In this document: piece by piece, positions 50,941 to 61,362 of the stretch
Layout of the letters: every line of letters starts with the position of its first letter
Position numbering within the stretch: the stretch's first letter is position 1
Source of the DNA: Oscillospiraceae bacterium
Lineage (GTDB): Bacteria; Bacillota; Clostridia; Oscillospirales; Ruminococcaceae
Length of the DNA: 64,000 nucleotides
Direction of reading: 5' to 3'
Assembly (NCBI GenBank): GCA_021199355.1
Contig: JAJQIF010000009.1
Coordinates: 239,792-303,791 of the forward strand
Notes under the pieces: model-generated
What the model saw: the letters and a program-made list of their open reading frames with translations, nothing else
Databases searched by the model: none
Told to the model about the DNA's origin: nothing
Position numbers and translations under genes: made by a program

Positions 50941-53900
50941 ATGAGCGAACTTATAAGAATAGGCAAGTATTTCGGAAAAATAAGAAGGATGCGTGCCCGC
51001 ATGGAGCGGCGATATAAAACCCTTTGCCTCGACGGTTGCAATACCGACGACGAAATTTTCTTTGCAGATAACTATAGGATTCTGAACGATGCCACCGGCT
51101 ATCTTCTTGGATGTGACCCGAAGGCAGAGATAACCGATGGGCTTCCTCTTGCCGGATATCTGATATCTCACTTTTCGGGAAAAATCCCGTCTTCGGATGA
51201 GATAATCTTTCTAATCAGTAGCTATGCGTCCGAAAACACAGTCAACCCCTGCGATATAGAAAATCTCAGGTTTGGGTTGACATATCTTCTTTTGGAAAAG
51301 TCCGAGCAGGATATCCGCGATGCTGTCGCCATGCTCTCGGGGCTAAGCTCCCTTGACGAGTACCGTATTAACGAAACGGTCAATCCCGTCGCAATAGAGC
51401 TATCCCGGGACGAATATTATCCCAAGTGCGACCGCAAAACAAAAAAGCAATATCGTGAGCAAATCTACGCTTCGAAGCCTGTTCTTTTCCCAAACAGATG
51501 TCCCAAGTCGCGAATCGCCACGGATCTGACGGTTGAATTTCTTGAAATCGTAATCGCCTTCATGTTCACGATGGCACTCACTGTACGAATCGGTGAGCCG
51601 TGGACAACGCTGTTTCTTATCTGTCCCGCCTACGCCGCAGTCAAGGCAGTCGTAAACGATATTTTAATCCGCCATGTGCCAAGAATCCGTCTCCCTCGCC
51701 TCGATATAAATTCCGAAGAAGTCAGAAGCACTCCCTGCGCGATTGTTATGTCAGCAGTGGTAAACAGCGTAAACGACTCCGACAATCTCTATTCAAAGCT
51801 TTTAAAGCTCCATGCTTCCAATCCTCAGCCTAATATTTCCGTATGCCTGCTTGCCGATTTTTCTTCATCTCAGACTCCCGTAACCGGAGACGATAGAGCC
51901 ATATCAGAAAGCCTTGAAGATATGATTGACAGGCTCAATCGTGAGAACGGCGATATCTTCTCCTGCATAATAAGAAAGCGCACCTATTCCGAGACTCAGG
52001 ACGAGTTTATGGGTTATGAGCGCAAACGCGGTGCGATAATGGATTTGGCTCGCTATATGAAATCCGGCGAGCAGGATTTTTACGGTATGTTCGGCTGTAC
52101 AGAGAAGCTTGTCGGAACTGAATATATCGTCTGTGCCGATAGCGACACCGAGCCATATATGGATTCGGTTGCCGAACTCCTATCGATAGCATTGCACCCG
52201 GCAAACAGCAGGTACGGAATAATTGCTCCCCGAATGGTGACCCGTCTCGGCGATTCACTCGCAACCGGCTTCTCAAGAGCCATGGGCGGCATTGGCTCAA
52301 TCTCAGGCTATGACCTTGAGAGCATGGATTTCTGGCAGGATGTCTACGGCAGGGGAACCTTCTGTGGCAAGGGGCTGTTAAGAATTTCATCCCTCTTGGA
52401 GTGCACGAGCTTCCTTCCCCATGAGAGAGTTCTCTCGCACGACATCCTCGAAGGTGAGCTGATGAATACTGCTTATGCCCACGACGTAATCTTCACCGAA
52501 GGCTTTCCGAAAAATCCCGTCAGCTATTTCAAGCGCCTCGACCGTTGGATAAGGGGAGATATCCAGAATCTCAGATTCATTTTTTCCCACAAGTTCGACC
52601 TTCTCTCAAAGCTTAAGCTCTGGGAGAATCTTCGCCGCTCGTTTCTGCCGATTGATGTATTTGCAACTCTGCTTCTTGGGTTATTTTTGTATCCCGAAGC
52701 CTCCGGCAAAATCGCACTTGCGGCAGTCATAATGTATCTGTTTCCACAGCTTCTGGGACTTATCGGAACGCTTCTGAATCAGGGCACCGGCTCACGCCGT
52801 TTTTATTCCGCAATGGTTAGCGGAGCGGCATTGAATCTCTCTTCGCTTGTCTATTCTTTGGTTCTTCTTCCGACGCTTGCCCTGAAATCCGCCCGGGCAA
52901 TGCTCACGGCAATTCTGAGGATGATAACTAAGCATAAGCTTTTAGAATGGACTGTGTCATCGTCGTATGACAGTAAGTCTTCAGACAGCTTTTCATTCTT
53001 CTTTCTTTCGTGGATATCGGGAACCGTACTTGTATTTTCACCGAGCTATATTGTGAGATTTTTCGGAATTGTGTTTGCATTCCTGCCGGTGCTTCTTGCA
53101 ATCGGCACGCGGAGAATCGGAATATCGAATAAGAGTTTGTCGGAGCGCAATCGTCGTGAGCTTTCGGCACAAATAGCCGACATGTGGGGCTTCTTCTCCG
53201 ACTACGTCACCGAATCGGAGAATTGTCTGCCGCCAGACAACGTCCAATTTTCACCGGTATATCGGATTGCCCACAGAACTTCTCCCACCAATATCGGCAT
53301 GTATCTTCTGTCTGTACTGGCGGCATGCGACCGCCGTCTTATCAGCCCCGAAGTTATGAATATGCGCATAAGTGGCACTCTTGACTCGATTGATAGAATG
53401 GAGAAATACAAGGGCAATCTCTACAACTGGTACGACACCAAAACCCTCAAGCTATGCCCGAATCCTTATGTTTCAAGTGTCGACAGCGGTAATTTTATCT
53501 GCTCTCTGGCCGCTCTGAAAGAGGGCTTGAAGGAGTACACAGCCCGTTGTCCCGAACTCGCTGAAACCATATCAAGAATTGGGAATATAATCGTCGATTG
53601 CGACCTGTCAGTTTTCTTTGACGATGTCCGTGGGCTGATGGCGATAGGCATCAATCCCGAAACGGGCGAACCCGACAATTCCCGATACGATCACCTCATG
53701 AGTGAAGCCCGCCTCGGTTCCTTCTATGCAATAGCCTCGCATCAGGTTCCAAAAAGCCACTGGTACAGCCTGTCAAGAACAACCCTGAGCTGTGGATTCT
53801 ATGCCGGAACAGCTTCCTATAGCGGCACCATGTTCGAATATTTCATGCCTGAGCTGTTACTTGAGAGCCCCGAGGGCTCGCTTCTTAACGAAAGTCTTCG

Positions 53901-56900
53901 CTATGCCCTCTGGTGTCAGAAGAGATACGCAAAAGCCTTCGGCAGACCCTTTGGTATTTCCGAAAGCGGCTATTACAGCTTCGACAGCAGTCTGTCATAC
54001 CGCTATATGGCACACGGCGTGCCGAAGACAGGCTTGAGAAGAGGACTGGAGCAGGATTTCGTAGTCTCGCCCTATTCCTCATATCTTTCGCTCGGTTACT
54101 CCGGAGATAACGGCATGGATAACTTAAGCCGCCTCAAAAAATACGGCATGTATTCACGCTACGGCTTCTATGAAGCACTTGATTTTACTGCGCCCGACTC
54201 GCCCGAAGGCTATGGAGTGGTGAAGAGCTACATGTCCCACCACGTCGGGATGAGCATAATCTCGGCTGTCAACGTTCTCGAAGACGGTGTCTTCCGCCAC
54301 AGGTTCATGCGCGATAAGAACGTCATGGGCGCAAGCGAGCTTCTTGATGAACGTGTAAGGCTCGAGCGAAACACCTACGAGGACACAGTTCTCAAGCCGA
54401 AGCACCGGAAAGCAGAGAAGTCGCCGGCTCCTACCTCCGAGTATTTTGCCGCTATATCGCCATTCAATCCAAGAGTAAAGCTCTTACGAAATGGCGAATA
54501 TACTCTCGCACTCACAGACAGCGGTATATCAATCGCCTTATACAGAGGGAGAAATGTCTACTCCGCAACGCATGACCAAGTAAGCCGCCAAAAGGGCGCA
54601 TTCTTCGGAATTATTTCGGGCGATGAAAAAGCATACATTACCGGTGACACCTGCGAATTCGGCGACGGCTTTGCAGTGTACCGTAATGCCTCCGCCGAGA
54701 TGAGAGTTACCCTTCACAAGACGTTGCCGTGCGAACTGAGGACTTTTACGATAAAGAATGATTCCGATGCCGAAAAAGAGGTGTTCTTATGCTCTTATAT
54801 CGAGCCGTCGTTACTTTCGGATGATGCCGAGCGGGCTCATCCTGCATACGAAAAGATGTTTCTTCGGCTTGATGTAGACCCGAATCTTGATATAATCACC
54901 GCCACAAGAAGCGATTGCGATGGTTCAGATAAGCCCTATATGGCTATTGGATTTACAGACAGCTCTTTGGGCTTGGTTTCGTTCGACAGGGAAGACGTGT
55001 TATCTCGTCCCGATGGCGCAACCGGCTTTCTTGACAGAGCGGATAAAGTCTCGAGCAGTCTTATTTTAGAGCCCGACCCTTGCATATTCTTAAAGACTCC
55101 CGTGAAGCTTCCGCCGTCGGGAGTAGCAACTCTCAATATGTTCATCCTCGCCGCCGACAGCCCCGACGAGCTTATAAACACGGTAAGTGAGCTAAGGGTA
55201 AGGCAAGCGGAAACATGCACCGGCTACAGCTCAACTTCCTCAAGGCTTCTTGAAATTCTTGCCGGGAATGTGCTCTTTACGCCTTGCAATTCACGGCAGA
55301 GGAGGGAAGCGCTTCAGGAAAACACCCTGCCGCTCAATTCCCTCTGGGAGCTTTCAATTTCAACCGATTTGCCACTTATCCTATATTGCTTCGACGATAT
55401 ATCCGATGCTGACAAGCTCTCGGTCTATATCCATGCTTTCCGTGATTTGCGACTTTCTGGAATCAGGGCGCAGATGGCGGTTCTCTTCGATGACGCCGGC
55501 AGATACGAAAGAGAGCACTACTCGGCACTCGTAAAAGCCGCAAGAGATTTTTCCTGTGAAGGACTTTTATATTCCGAAGGCGGAATCTATCCTGTCGACC
55601 GTTCAGATGTTCGCGAGGAGCTCATCACTCTTCTGAAAGCCTACGCCTGCCATATTTCTCACGGCGAAATAGAGGCAAATATCCCGACTTCACGGTTCTC
55701 GCAAATTAAGATTAAGCCTGTCAGTCCCAAAAAACAAGCTGTTGATGAAGAAATCGCCTGTGGCGGATTTTGTCGGGGTAAGTACGTCATAAACTCGAGA
55801 CCACCACTGCCTTGGTGTCATGTTTTGTCCTCAAGGCAGTTCGGAACACTTCTTTCGGAGGGTTCTCTCGGCTTCACCTATGCCCACAATTCCCGTGAGC
55901 TCAGGCTCACTCCGTGGGACAACGATACAAGCCGGGATAATATCGGTGAGCGCCTGGTTCTGCACATTGGCAACGAGTATTTCGATATAATTCGTGGCTC
56001 AGCCGCTGTCTTCGCTCCCTATCTCGCCGAATATCACTTTGAGGAGAAGCATTTTCATGGAAGTATTGCAGTCAGCGTTTCCGAAAAAGGCATGTGCAAG
56101 CGCATGCGTGTGAATATTTCCGTGGATGAACCGACAGAGCTGTCCTATTACACAGAACCATGCCTCGGTCTTGATCGTTCAAAATCTGCTTTATTGAAAC
56201 CCGAAAAGAAAGGCAATACGCTTCTTGTTTCTGATTGCGCTTCGCCTGTTGACGGCTTTATGTCGATTACATCGTCGCTTGAGTGCCGCTTCCAGACTGA
56301 CAGAAAAGCATTCTTAAGCGGCGATTGGCAGGAAAATATCGCCGTCGGTGAAGACACCATAGTGGCGGCAACGGTTGATATTCAAGGCACAACCGTCGTC
56401 GACTTCTATATGTCCTATGCTCACACCGAAAAAGCCGCGATTCTGATGCCGGAATATTTCAGAACGCAGATCGACACCCGCGAGCATAAGCTTTTGGTTA
56501 AGTCCCAAGAGAGTTGGCTCAGGATTCTTTCGGACGACTGGCTTCGCTATCAGGCGCTTCACGCAAGAATATGGGCTCGAACCGGCTTCTATCAGTCGTC
56601 GGGAGCCTACGGCTTCCGTGACCAGCTACAGGACGTAGTCGGGATTATCCTTGAGAAACCCCACGAATGTCGTACTCATATCATCCGGGCAGCAGGAGCA
56701 CAGTTCATAGAAGGCGACGTGATGCACTGGTGGCATGAGCTCCCGCTTAAAAAGACCACCGGAATCCGTACAAGAATATCAGATGACCCTCTGTGGCTCG
56801 TTTATGCAGTATGCGAGTATGTCAACAAGACCGGCGATGCTTCTATACTTGATGTGAAGGTTGCATATTCCGCCGGGATTACTCTGTCGGACAGTGAGCG

Positions 56901-57822
56901 TGACAGATGCGGCGAGGTCTATAAGACTTCTCTTCGGGAAAGCATTTTTGACCACTGCGTTCGTGCTATCGAATATGTCGGCTCGAGAACCGGCAAGCAC
57001 GGACTTCTAATCATCGGCACCGGCGACTGGAACGACGGCTTTTCGAATCTTGGCGATAATGGAATCGGTGAATCAGTCTGGCTCAGTGAGTTTTATGTGC
57101 TTGTTCTTAAGAGATTTTCAGCATTTTGCAAATCAGACTACAGAGAAACTCTTTTAGCAAGAGTAAAAGCACTTGAATCGGCGATATCCGCAAGCGGCAA
57201 GGGCGAGAAGTGGTACCTGAGAGCCTATTCTGATTCGGGCAATGTTCTGGGAGCCGAAAGCTCCGTTTCCTGTAAGCTTGATTCGCTTTCACAGTCGTTT
57301 GCACAGTTTGCAAAGCTTTCCGGCGAAGAGTTTACGAAATCAGCACTATCGGAAGCCTTTTCAAGACTTGCCGACACCGAAAACGGCGTTATTAAGCTTT
57401 TCTATCCTCCATTCAACGACGATGCAAGAGCCGAGGTCGGCTATATAGCAAGCTATCCCGACGGAATCCGCGAAAACGGTGGGCAGTATACCCATGCGGC
57501 AATCTGGCTCGGCATGGCTTGTATTGAGGCAGGGCTCACCGACGAGGGCTTCGAAATCTTAAGAGCTCTCAACCCGATTCTGCGTTCCGAAAGTGGGGGA
57601 TATGAGAGATACAAAACCGAGCCTTACTATATTTGCGGCGATGTCTACTCAAACAAGAACTGCTACTCCAGAGGCGGTTGGTCAATCTATACCGGCTCTT
57701 CGGCGTGGTATTATCGTGCGATCATCGAAGATGTATTGGGCTTAAGGTTAAAAGGCGGCAAGCTCGCAAGAGGAAAGTCCCTCGTAGATGCGCAAATTTA
57801 TCTTGACGGAAAAGAAGTATAA
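50941..57822 (+). CDS. Giant GT84/GH94 cyclic beta-1,2-glucan synthase-like protein
   Basis: 2,293 residues. Order: N-terminal region (1-185); membrane segment (about 190-240); glycosyltransferase domain with CADSDTEP near 399 and KRLDRWIRGDIQ near 530 (family 84-like); several membrane helices (about 565-760); a glucoamylase/GH144-like helical domain (about 770-1150; YSGTMFEYFMPEL, SYMSHHVGMSI); then GH94 phosphorylase modules to the end, with the general-acid Asp region GTGDWNDGFS near 2026 and GGQYTHAAIW. NdvB/Cgs proteins of Gram-negatives have this order at about 2,800 residues. It may make or remodel beta-1,2-glucan at the membrane. GAAAGGCG precedes the ATG; no strong promoter was found. 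Confidence 0.88.
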   Translation: MSELIRIGKYFGKIRRMRARMERRYKTLCLDGCNTDDEIFFADNYRILNDATGYLLGCDPKAEITDGLPLAGYLISHFSGKIPSSDEIIFLISSYASENTVNPCDIENLRFGLTYLLLEKSEQDIRDAVAMLSGLSSLDEYRINETVNPVAIELSRDEYYPKCDRKTKKQYREQIYASKPVLFPNRCPKSRIATDLTVEFLEIVIAFMFTMALTVRIGEPWTTLFLICPAYAAVKAVVNDILIRHVPRIRLPRLDINSEEVRSTPCAIVMSAVVNSVNDSDNLYSKLLKLHASNPQPNISVCLLADFSSSQTPVTGDDRAISESLEDMIDRLNRENGDIFSCIIRKRTYSETQDEFMGYERKRGAIMDLARYMKSGEQDFYGMFGCTEKLVGTEYIVCADSDTEPYMDSVAELLSIALHPANSRYGIIAPRMVTRLGDSLATGFSRAMGGIGSISGYDLESMDFWQDVYGRGTFCGKGLLRISSLLECTSFLPHERVLSHDILEGELMNTAYAHDVIFTEGFPKNPVSYFKRLDRWIRGDIQNLRFIFSHKFDLLSKLKLWENLRRSFLPIDVFATLLLGLFLYPEASGKIALAAVIMYLFPQLLGLIGTLLNQGTGSRRFYSAMVSGAALNLSSLVYSLVLLPTLALKSARAMLTAILRMITKHKLLEWTVSSSYDSKSSDSFSFFFLSWISGTVLVFSPSYIVRFFGIVFAFLPVLLAIGTRRIGISNKSLSERNRRELSAQIADMWGFFSDYVTESENCLPPDNVQFSPVYRIAHRTSPTNIGMYLLSVLAACDRRLISPEVMNMRISGTLDSIDRMEKYKGNLYNWYDTKTLKLCPNPYVSSVDSGNFICSLAALKEGLKEYTARCPELAETISRIGNIIVDCDLSVFFDDVRGLMAIGINPETGEPDNSRYDHLMSEARLGSFYAIASHQVPKSHWYSLSRTTLSCGFYAGTASYSGTMFEYFMPELLLESPEGSLLNESLRYALWCQKRYAKAFGRPFGISESGYYSFDSSLSYRYMAHGVPKTGLRRGLEQDFVVSPYSSYLSLGYSGDNGMDNLSRLKKYGMYSRYGFYEALDFTAPDSPEGYGVVKSYMSHHVGMSIISAVNVLEDGVFRHRFMRDKNVMGASELLDERVRLERNTYEDTVLKPKHRKAEKSPAPTSEYFAAISPFNPRVKLLRNGEYTLALTDSGISIALYRGRNVYSATHDQVSRQKGAFFGIISGDEKAYITGDTCEFGDGFAVYRNASAEMRVTLHKTLPCELRTFTIKNDSDAEKEVFLCSYIEPSLLSDDAERAHPAYEKMFLRLDVDPNLDIITATRSDCDGSDKPYMAIGFTDSSLGLVSFDREDVLSRPDGATGFLDRADKVSSSLILEPDPCIFLKTPVKLPPSGVATLNMFILAADSPDELINTVSELRVRQAETCTGYSSTSSRLLEILAGNVLFTPCNSRQRREALQENTLPLNSLWELSISTDLPLILYCFDDISDADKLSVYIHAFRDLRLSGIRAQMAVLFDDAGRYEREHYSALVKAARDFSCEGLLYSEGGIYPVDRSDVREELITLLKAYACHISHGEIEANIPTSRFSQIKIKPVSPKKQAVDEEIACGGFCRGKYVINSRPPLPWCHVLSSRQFGTLLSEGSLGFTYAHNSRELRLTPWDNDTSRDNIGERLVLHIGNEYFDIIRGSAAVFAPYLAEYHFEEKHFHGSIAVSVSEKGMCKRMRVNISVDEPTELSYYTEPCLGLDRSKSALLKPEKKGNTLLVSDCASPVDGFMSITSSLECRFQTDRKAFLSGDWQENIAVGEDTIVAATVDIQGTTVVDFYMSYAHTEKAAILMPEYFRTQIDTREHKLLVKSQESWLRILSDDWLRYQALHARIWARTGFYQSSGAYGFRDQLQDVVGIILEKPHECRTHIIRAAGAQFIEGDVMHWWHELPLKKTTGIRTRISDDPLWLVYAVCEYVNKTGDASILDVKVAYSAGITLSDSERDRCGEVYKTSLRESIFDHCVRAIEYVGSRTGKHGLLIIGTGDWNDGFSNLGDNGIGESVWLSEFYVLVLKRFSAFCKSDYRETLLARVKALESAISASGKGEKWYLRAYSDSGNVLGAESSVSCKLDSLSQSFAQFAKLSGEEFTKSALSEAFSRLADTENGVIKLFYPPFNDDARAEVGYIASYPDGIRENGGQYTHAAIWLGMACIEAGLTDEGFEILRALNPILRSESGGYERYKTEPYYICGDVYSNKNCYSRGGWSIYTGSSAWYYRAIIEDVLGLRLKGGKLARGKSLVDAQIYLDGKEV

Positions 57823-57853
57823 AAAAGTCGGCTGAGTTTTCTCAACCGATTTT
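57823..57853. terminator. Bidirectional terminator
   Basis: AAAAGTCGG.TGAG-TTTT-CTCA.CCGATTTT between convergent genes. Confidence 0.75.
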
Positions 57854-57857
57854 GTGA

Positions 57858-59234
57858 TTACCATTTCTTTCGTGATGATTGCCTTTTCGGTGTCGCGTAC
57901 ACTTTTACGCGCTTCTTGTTCACTCTATGTACGACTATCTTGAGGACGATAATCAGTATAGTATACGCAAGAAAAAATATTGCGCTGTACATTGCCGCTT
58001 TATAGAATTGGTCGGAGCCGATGAAGCTCTGCATGATTGCGAGCGTCTCGGCACTTTCCGAACGTCCGAGATCGGTTTCAGAAACAAGGTCAATAACCGC
58101 AAGCGTTTCGCCGCCATATTGAAGCTCCAGCGTTCCCAATACATCCCCGGCGCTTACCGGGGCGACCACATCGGTGCTCAGAGTAATAACCTCGTGAATT
58201 GAGCTCGTCGATATGTTCGAGTTCCACATCATCGAGAACGATTCAGCCGGAACGACTATGACATAGTCCTGTCCGTCGCCGTATTCAACCGCAACCTCGG
58301 CTTTCTCCTCGGTTCCAGTGAGTATTTCCGTGTAGACAAGATTGTCGAATGCCCACTCATAGATGTTCTTGTGGTCGATGAAGTTATAGTAAACGGTGTT
58401 TCCGTTGTCGTCGTATTGGGGAGCGCCCAGCGTGACCAGAAGATAGCTGTAGCCGTCCTTATAGGCGAGTGACACGAGGCATCTTCCTGCTTCGTCAAGA
58501 GTACCGGTCTTGATGCCCTTGACGTACTCATAGTAATAGTCGCCGCCGTTGGTCTTTGACATCATGTAGTTGGTGTGGGTGATGGTTCTTTCTGAGGTGT
58601 GATAAGCCGTAGCTTCCATGGTGTAGCTTTCGGTGCAGGCTATCTCGGTGAACATCGGCAGGCTCATTGCATATTGAGTGATGATAGCCATGTCGTGAGC
58701 CGTCGTGTAATGGTCATCGATGAAGAGCCCGTGAGCGTTTGTAAAGTGAGTGTTTTCGCACCCGAGCTCCTCAGCTTTGTCGTTCATCATTTCGACGAAG
58801 TCCTCAAGGCTTCCGCCGACGTTATAGGCGATGATATTCGCCGCCTCGCATGCCGAGCGGAGCATCAGCGCATAGAGCAAATCCTTATAGGAGACCATCT
58901 CGCCAATCTGTATATCCGCCGTTGAACAACCGGTCATGTAAAGCTCATCAAAGCATTCCGAGGTTCCGCAGACATATGTAGTCGAGAGAGCGGAGATGTC
59001 ATCCTGAAATTGCTCTAATAGTATAACAGCTGTCATAATCTTCGTCAGCGAAGCCGGAACAAGCTGTTCGTCGGCATTCTTCGAATAGACAACGTCGCCT
59101 GTGTCGAGGCTTACAAGATATGCCGCCTCCGAGTAAACCTCAAAGTCGGGCGTGAAGGTCACAGCGGAAACATTGCATGTGAGCATCACAAATGTAAACA
59201 CGGCGCATATGATTATTGAGAGCTTCTTTTTCAT
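57858..59234 (-). CDS. D-alanyl-D-alanine carboxypeptidase (DacF/PBP5-like)
   Basis: 458 residues; trims peptidoglycan stem peptides outside the membrane. Signal peptide KKKLSIIICAVFTFVM to about 27. Catalytic SxxK in VPASLTKIM; the second motif is LMLRSACEAAN, where Cys replaces the Asn of SxN, a variant I believe is frequent in clostridia; third motif VKGIKTGTLDEAG. After a PBP5-like C-terminal domain comes an unusual C-terminal membrane helix (about 415-440) and a very basic tail, in place of the amphipathic anchor. The start at 59234 gives the clean signal peptide. Probably cotranscribed with the activase genes upstream. Confidence 0.92.
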   Translation of the reverse strand: MKKKLSIIICAVFTFVMLTCNVSAVTFTPDFEVYSEAAYLVSLDTGDVVYSKNADEQLVPASLTKIMTAVILLEQFQDDISALSTTYVCGTSECFDELYMTGCSTADIQIGEMVSYKDLLYALMLRSACEAANIIAYNVGGSLEDFVEMMNDKAEELGCENTHFTNAHGLFIDDHYTTAHDMAIITQYAMSLPMFTEIACTESYTMEATAYHTSERTITHTNYMMSKTNGGDYYYEYVKGIKTGTLDEAGRCLVSLAYKDGYSYLLVTLGAPQYDDNGNTVYYNFIDHKNIYEWAFDNLVYTEILTGTEEKAEVAVEYGDGQDYVIVVPAESFSMMWNSNISTSSIHEVITLSTDVVAPVSAGDVLGTLELQYGGETLAVIDLVSETDLGRSESAETLAIMQSFIGSDQFYKAAMYSAIFFLAYTILIIVLKIVVHRVNKKRVKVYATPKRQSSRKKW

Positions 59235-59278
59235 TTTAGGAAACACTCCTCTCCCGGAATATTGCTGATTTGTCTTAT

Positions 59279-60247
59279 TTATTTCTTTGCGTGAGCCTTG
59301 ATTTCGCCCTTTTCGCATCTGTTGCCCCATGAGTCGATAAGAACACCGTCTCTTGAAACACAGATAATCTCGCAGTGGTTCGAGCACTTTCCGCAGGTGA
59401 CTTCCTTCGTGACGAAGTCCATCTCTCCGACATCGAACGAGAAGGGTGCTTCTTTTCTTGATTCCATCGCAAGTATTGCCGAACCGTATGCACCCATAAG
59501 ATGACCGTTTTCGTCAACCGTAACCGGCACTCCGAGCTCGTCCGAAAACGCCTTGACAACGCCCTGATTCTTGCTGACGCCACCCTGGAAGACGATGGGG
59601 GAGATAATCTTTTTGCCCTTTGCAACGTTGTTGAGATAGTTCGAAGCTACCGCACGGCAAAGACCGGCGATAATGTCCTCTCTCGAGTGACCCATCTGAA
59701 TCTTGTGTACAAGGTCTGACTCAGCAAATACCGTGCATCTTGCGGCAATGGGGGTCGGGTGCTTGGATTTAAGAGCAATCTCGCCGAACTCTTCAACCTC
59801 GACTCCCAGTCTGTGCGCCTGACTCGAGAGGAAAGCTCCGGTTCCTGCGGCACAGAGGGTATTCATCGCATAGTCGACGGCGATACCGTTCTCGACGAGG
59901 ATTATCTTTGAATCCTGACCGCCGATTTCGAATATTGTTCTTACATCAGGGTGGATGGTCGTGGTGCCTACGGCGTGAGCTGTAATCTCGTTCTTGACGA
60001 CTCCGGCGCCTATCATAGCGCCGATAAGCCTTCTTGCACTTCCTGTTGTTCCGGACGATACTATCGTGTACTTCTCGTCGTCGAACTGCTCTTCAAGAAC
60101 TCCCAGGAGCTTTCTTACCGCTCCGACCGGGTTTCCTTCAGTCCACAAGTAGGACGATGCGATTATGTTTTTCGATTCGTCTATGATTACGCCTTTTGTT
60201 GATATGGAACCGATGTCGATTCCTATGTATGCTTTAGCTTTACTCAA
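59279..60247 (-). CDS. BadF/HgdC-type acyl-CoA dehydratase activase ATPase
   Basis: 322 residues of the ASKHA ATPase family: IGIDIGSISTKGVIID near 8, FEIGGQDSKII near 110, NTLCAAGTGAFL near 130, ARCTVFAESD near 165, FQGGVSKNQGV near 235. HgdC-type proteins are homodimers with one shared [4Fe-4S] cluster that fire single electrons into 2-hydroxyacyl-CoA dehydratases. An extra C-terminal part carries CGKCSNHCEI and GNRCEKG, perhaps another cluster site. It overlaps the upstream gene by 4 bp, and both partner-like subunits lie directly upstream. Confidence 0.92.
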   Translation of the reverse strand: MSKAKAYIGIDIGSISTKGVIIDESKNIIASSYLWTEGNPVGAVRKLLGVLEEQFDDEKYTIVSSGTTGSARRLIGAMIGAGVVKNEITAHAVGTTTIHPDVRTIFEIGGQDSKIILVENGIAVDYAMNTLCAAGTGAFLSSQAHRLGVEVEEFGEIALKSKHPTPIAARCTVFAESDLVHKIQMGHSREDIIAGLCRAVASNYLNNVAKGKKIISPIVFQGGVSKNQGVVKAFSDELGVPVTVDENGHLMGAYGSAILAMESRKEAPFSFDVGEMDFVTKEVTCGKCSNHCEIICVSRDGVLIDSWGNRCEKGEIKAHAKK

Positions 60248-61362
60248 TTTTTCAGTACCTTCTTCTTAAGTGAAATCATATCATAAAATGCCTCAAGACG
60301 GGTGTCGAGACCCGTGTCCGAGGTCTGGGTGTCGTAGCTCAGATACAAAACCGGGATGTGATAGTCCTGCGAGAGCTTCTGCAAAAGAGGCATAACGTCA
60401 ACCTCCGGAGTGCATCCGAAGCACTTGACGTGAACCAAGCCGTCAAAGCCCTGTTTTGCGTACTTTTCGGCGGCGGCGACGGTGGTCGCACTTGTCGGAC
60501 CCATCTGGAACTTCATATAGTTCTTCGCCGCAGGGAACATCTTTTGCTCACTTCCGCCGAGGTTGTAGTTGGAGAAATTCATCAGTCTGTGGACTTCAAT
60601 TCCCATCCGGCAGAGCTTATTCTCAACATCCAGATTCGAGAACTTGTCCATGATGGTGTAATACTCACCGACAATGCCGACTCTCAGCGGCATATCCGGC
60701 TTGTTTAGAGGCTCGTCGTCAATAGCCATCTTGGCTTTTCGGTAGGCATTCTTGATGTCGTTTCCCGAAGCCGCCATTCTCATATCGAAGAGAAAATCAC
60801 GATAAATTTTATCGTATGCGCCTTCATTCGTTTCAAAGCCCATGTTTGCATGATAAAGCTCTTCGATTTCGTCGATGTACTTTATCATCTTCATGGTGTT
60901 TGTTGCTTCAAGCAGAAGCTGAGGGACCTTCACGTCGGGATTCACTGATTTTATGACCTTAAGCCATTCACTTCTTTTTGAGTCCTTGTACCATTCGAGG
61001 TCGATCATCGTGAACTCATAGCCCATATCCTCTAAAATTTTCTTCTGAAGCTCTCCGTAAAAGCCGAGCCTGCAAGGTCCGCCACTCATGACGAGGGTAT
61101 CCGCACCGAGTTCCAGAAGCTCAATCATACTTCCGAGAGTATGCTTGAAAGGGGTGCAGACAAAGTCGGGACTGTTGAGCTCACCGAAATGAACGGTCTT
61201 TTTTGTGTGCGCGGCAGGCAGAACGCATTCCGCACCTATAGCCTGTTCGATAAAGTATTTAAATGGCAGGTTATAGTTGCCGAATGTCGGAAATGCCACT
61301 TTTCTTGTATTGCCGCTGATACTTGTATTATTCTTTTTGTTTTTATTGCTTTTACTTGCCAT
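60244..61362 (-). CDS. HgdB-like CoA-dehydratase/activase-associated subunit
   Basis: 372 residues with a Lys/Asn-rich N-terminus (KSNKNKKNN). GGPCRLGFYGELQ, FGCTPEVDVMPLLQ and LYLSYDTQTSDTG resemble the double-cubane/HgdB-like Cys motifs of 2-hydroxyacyl-CoA dehydratase-related proteins. Normally this module is fused in one giant activase-like polypeptide of about 1,400 residues; here it is separate. Overlaps of 11 bp with the gene before and 4 bp with the ATPase after imply a complex. Substrate unknown. Confidence 0.82.
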   Translation of the reverse strand: MASKSNKNKKNNTSISGNTRKVAFPTFGNYNLPFKYFIEQAIGAECVLPAAHTKKTVHFGELNSPDFVCTPFKHTLGSMIELLELGADTLVMSGGPCRLGFYGELQKKILEDMGYEFTMIDLEWYKDSKRSEWLKVIKSVNPDVKVPQLLLEATNTMKMIKYIDEIEELYHANMGFETNEGAYDKIYRDFLFDMRMAASGNDIKNAYRKAKMAIDDEPLNKPDMPLRVGIVGEYYTIMDKFSNLDVENKLCRMGIEVHRLMNFSNYNLGGSEQKMFPAAKNYMKFQMGPTSATTVAAAEKYAKQGFDGLVHVKCFGCTPEVDVMPLLQKLSQDYHIPVLYLSYDTQTSDTGLDTRLEAFYDMISLKKKVLKN

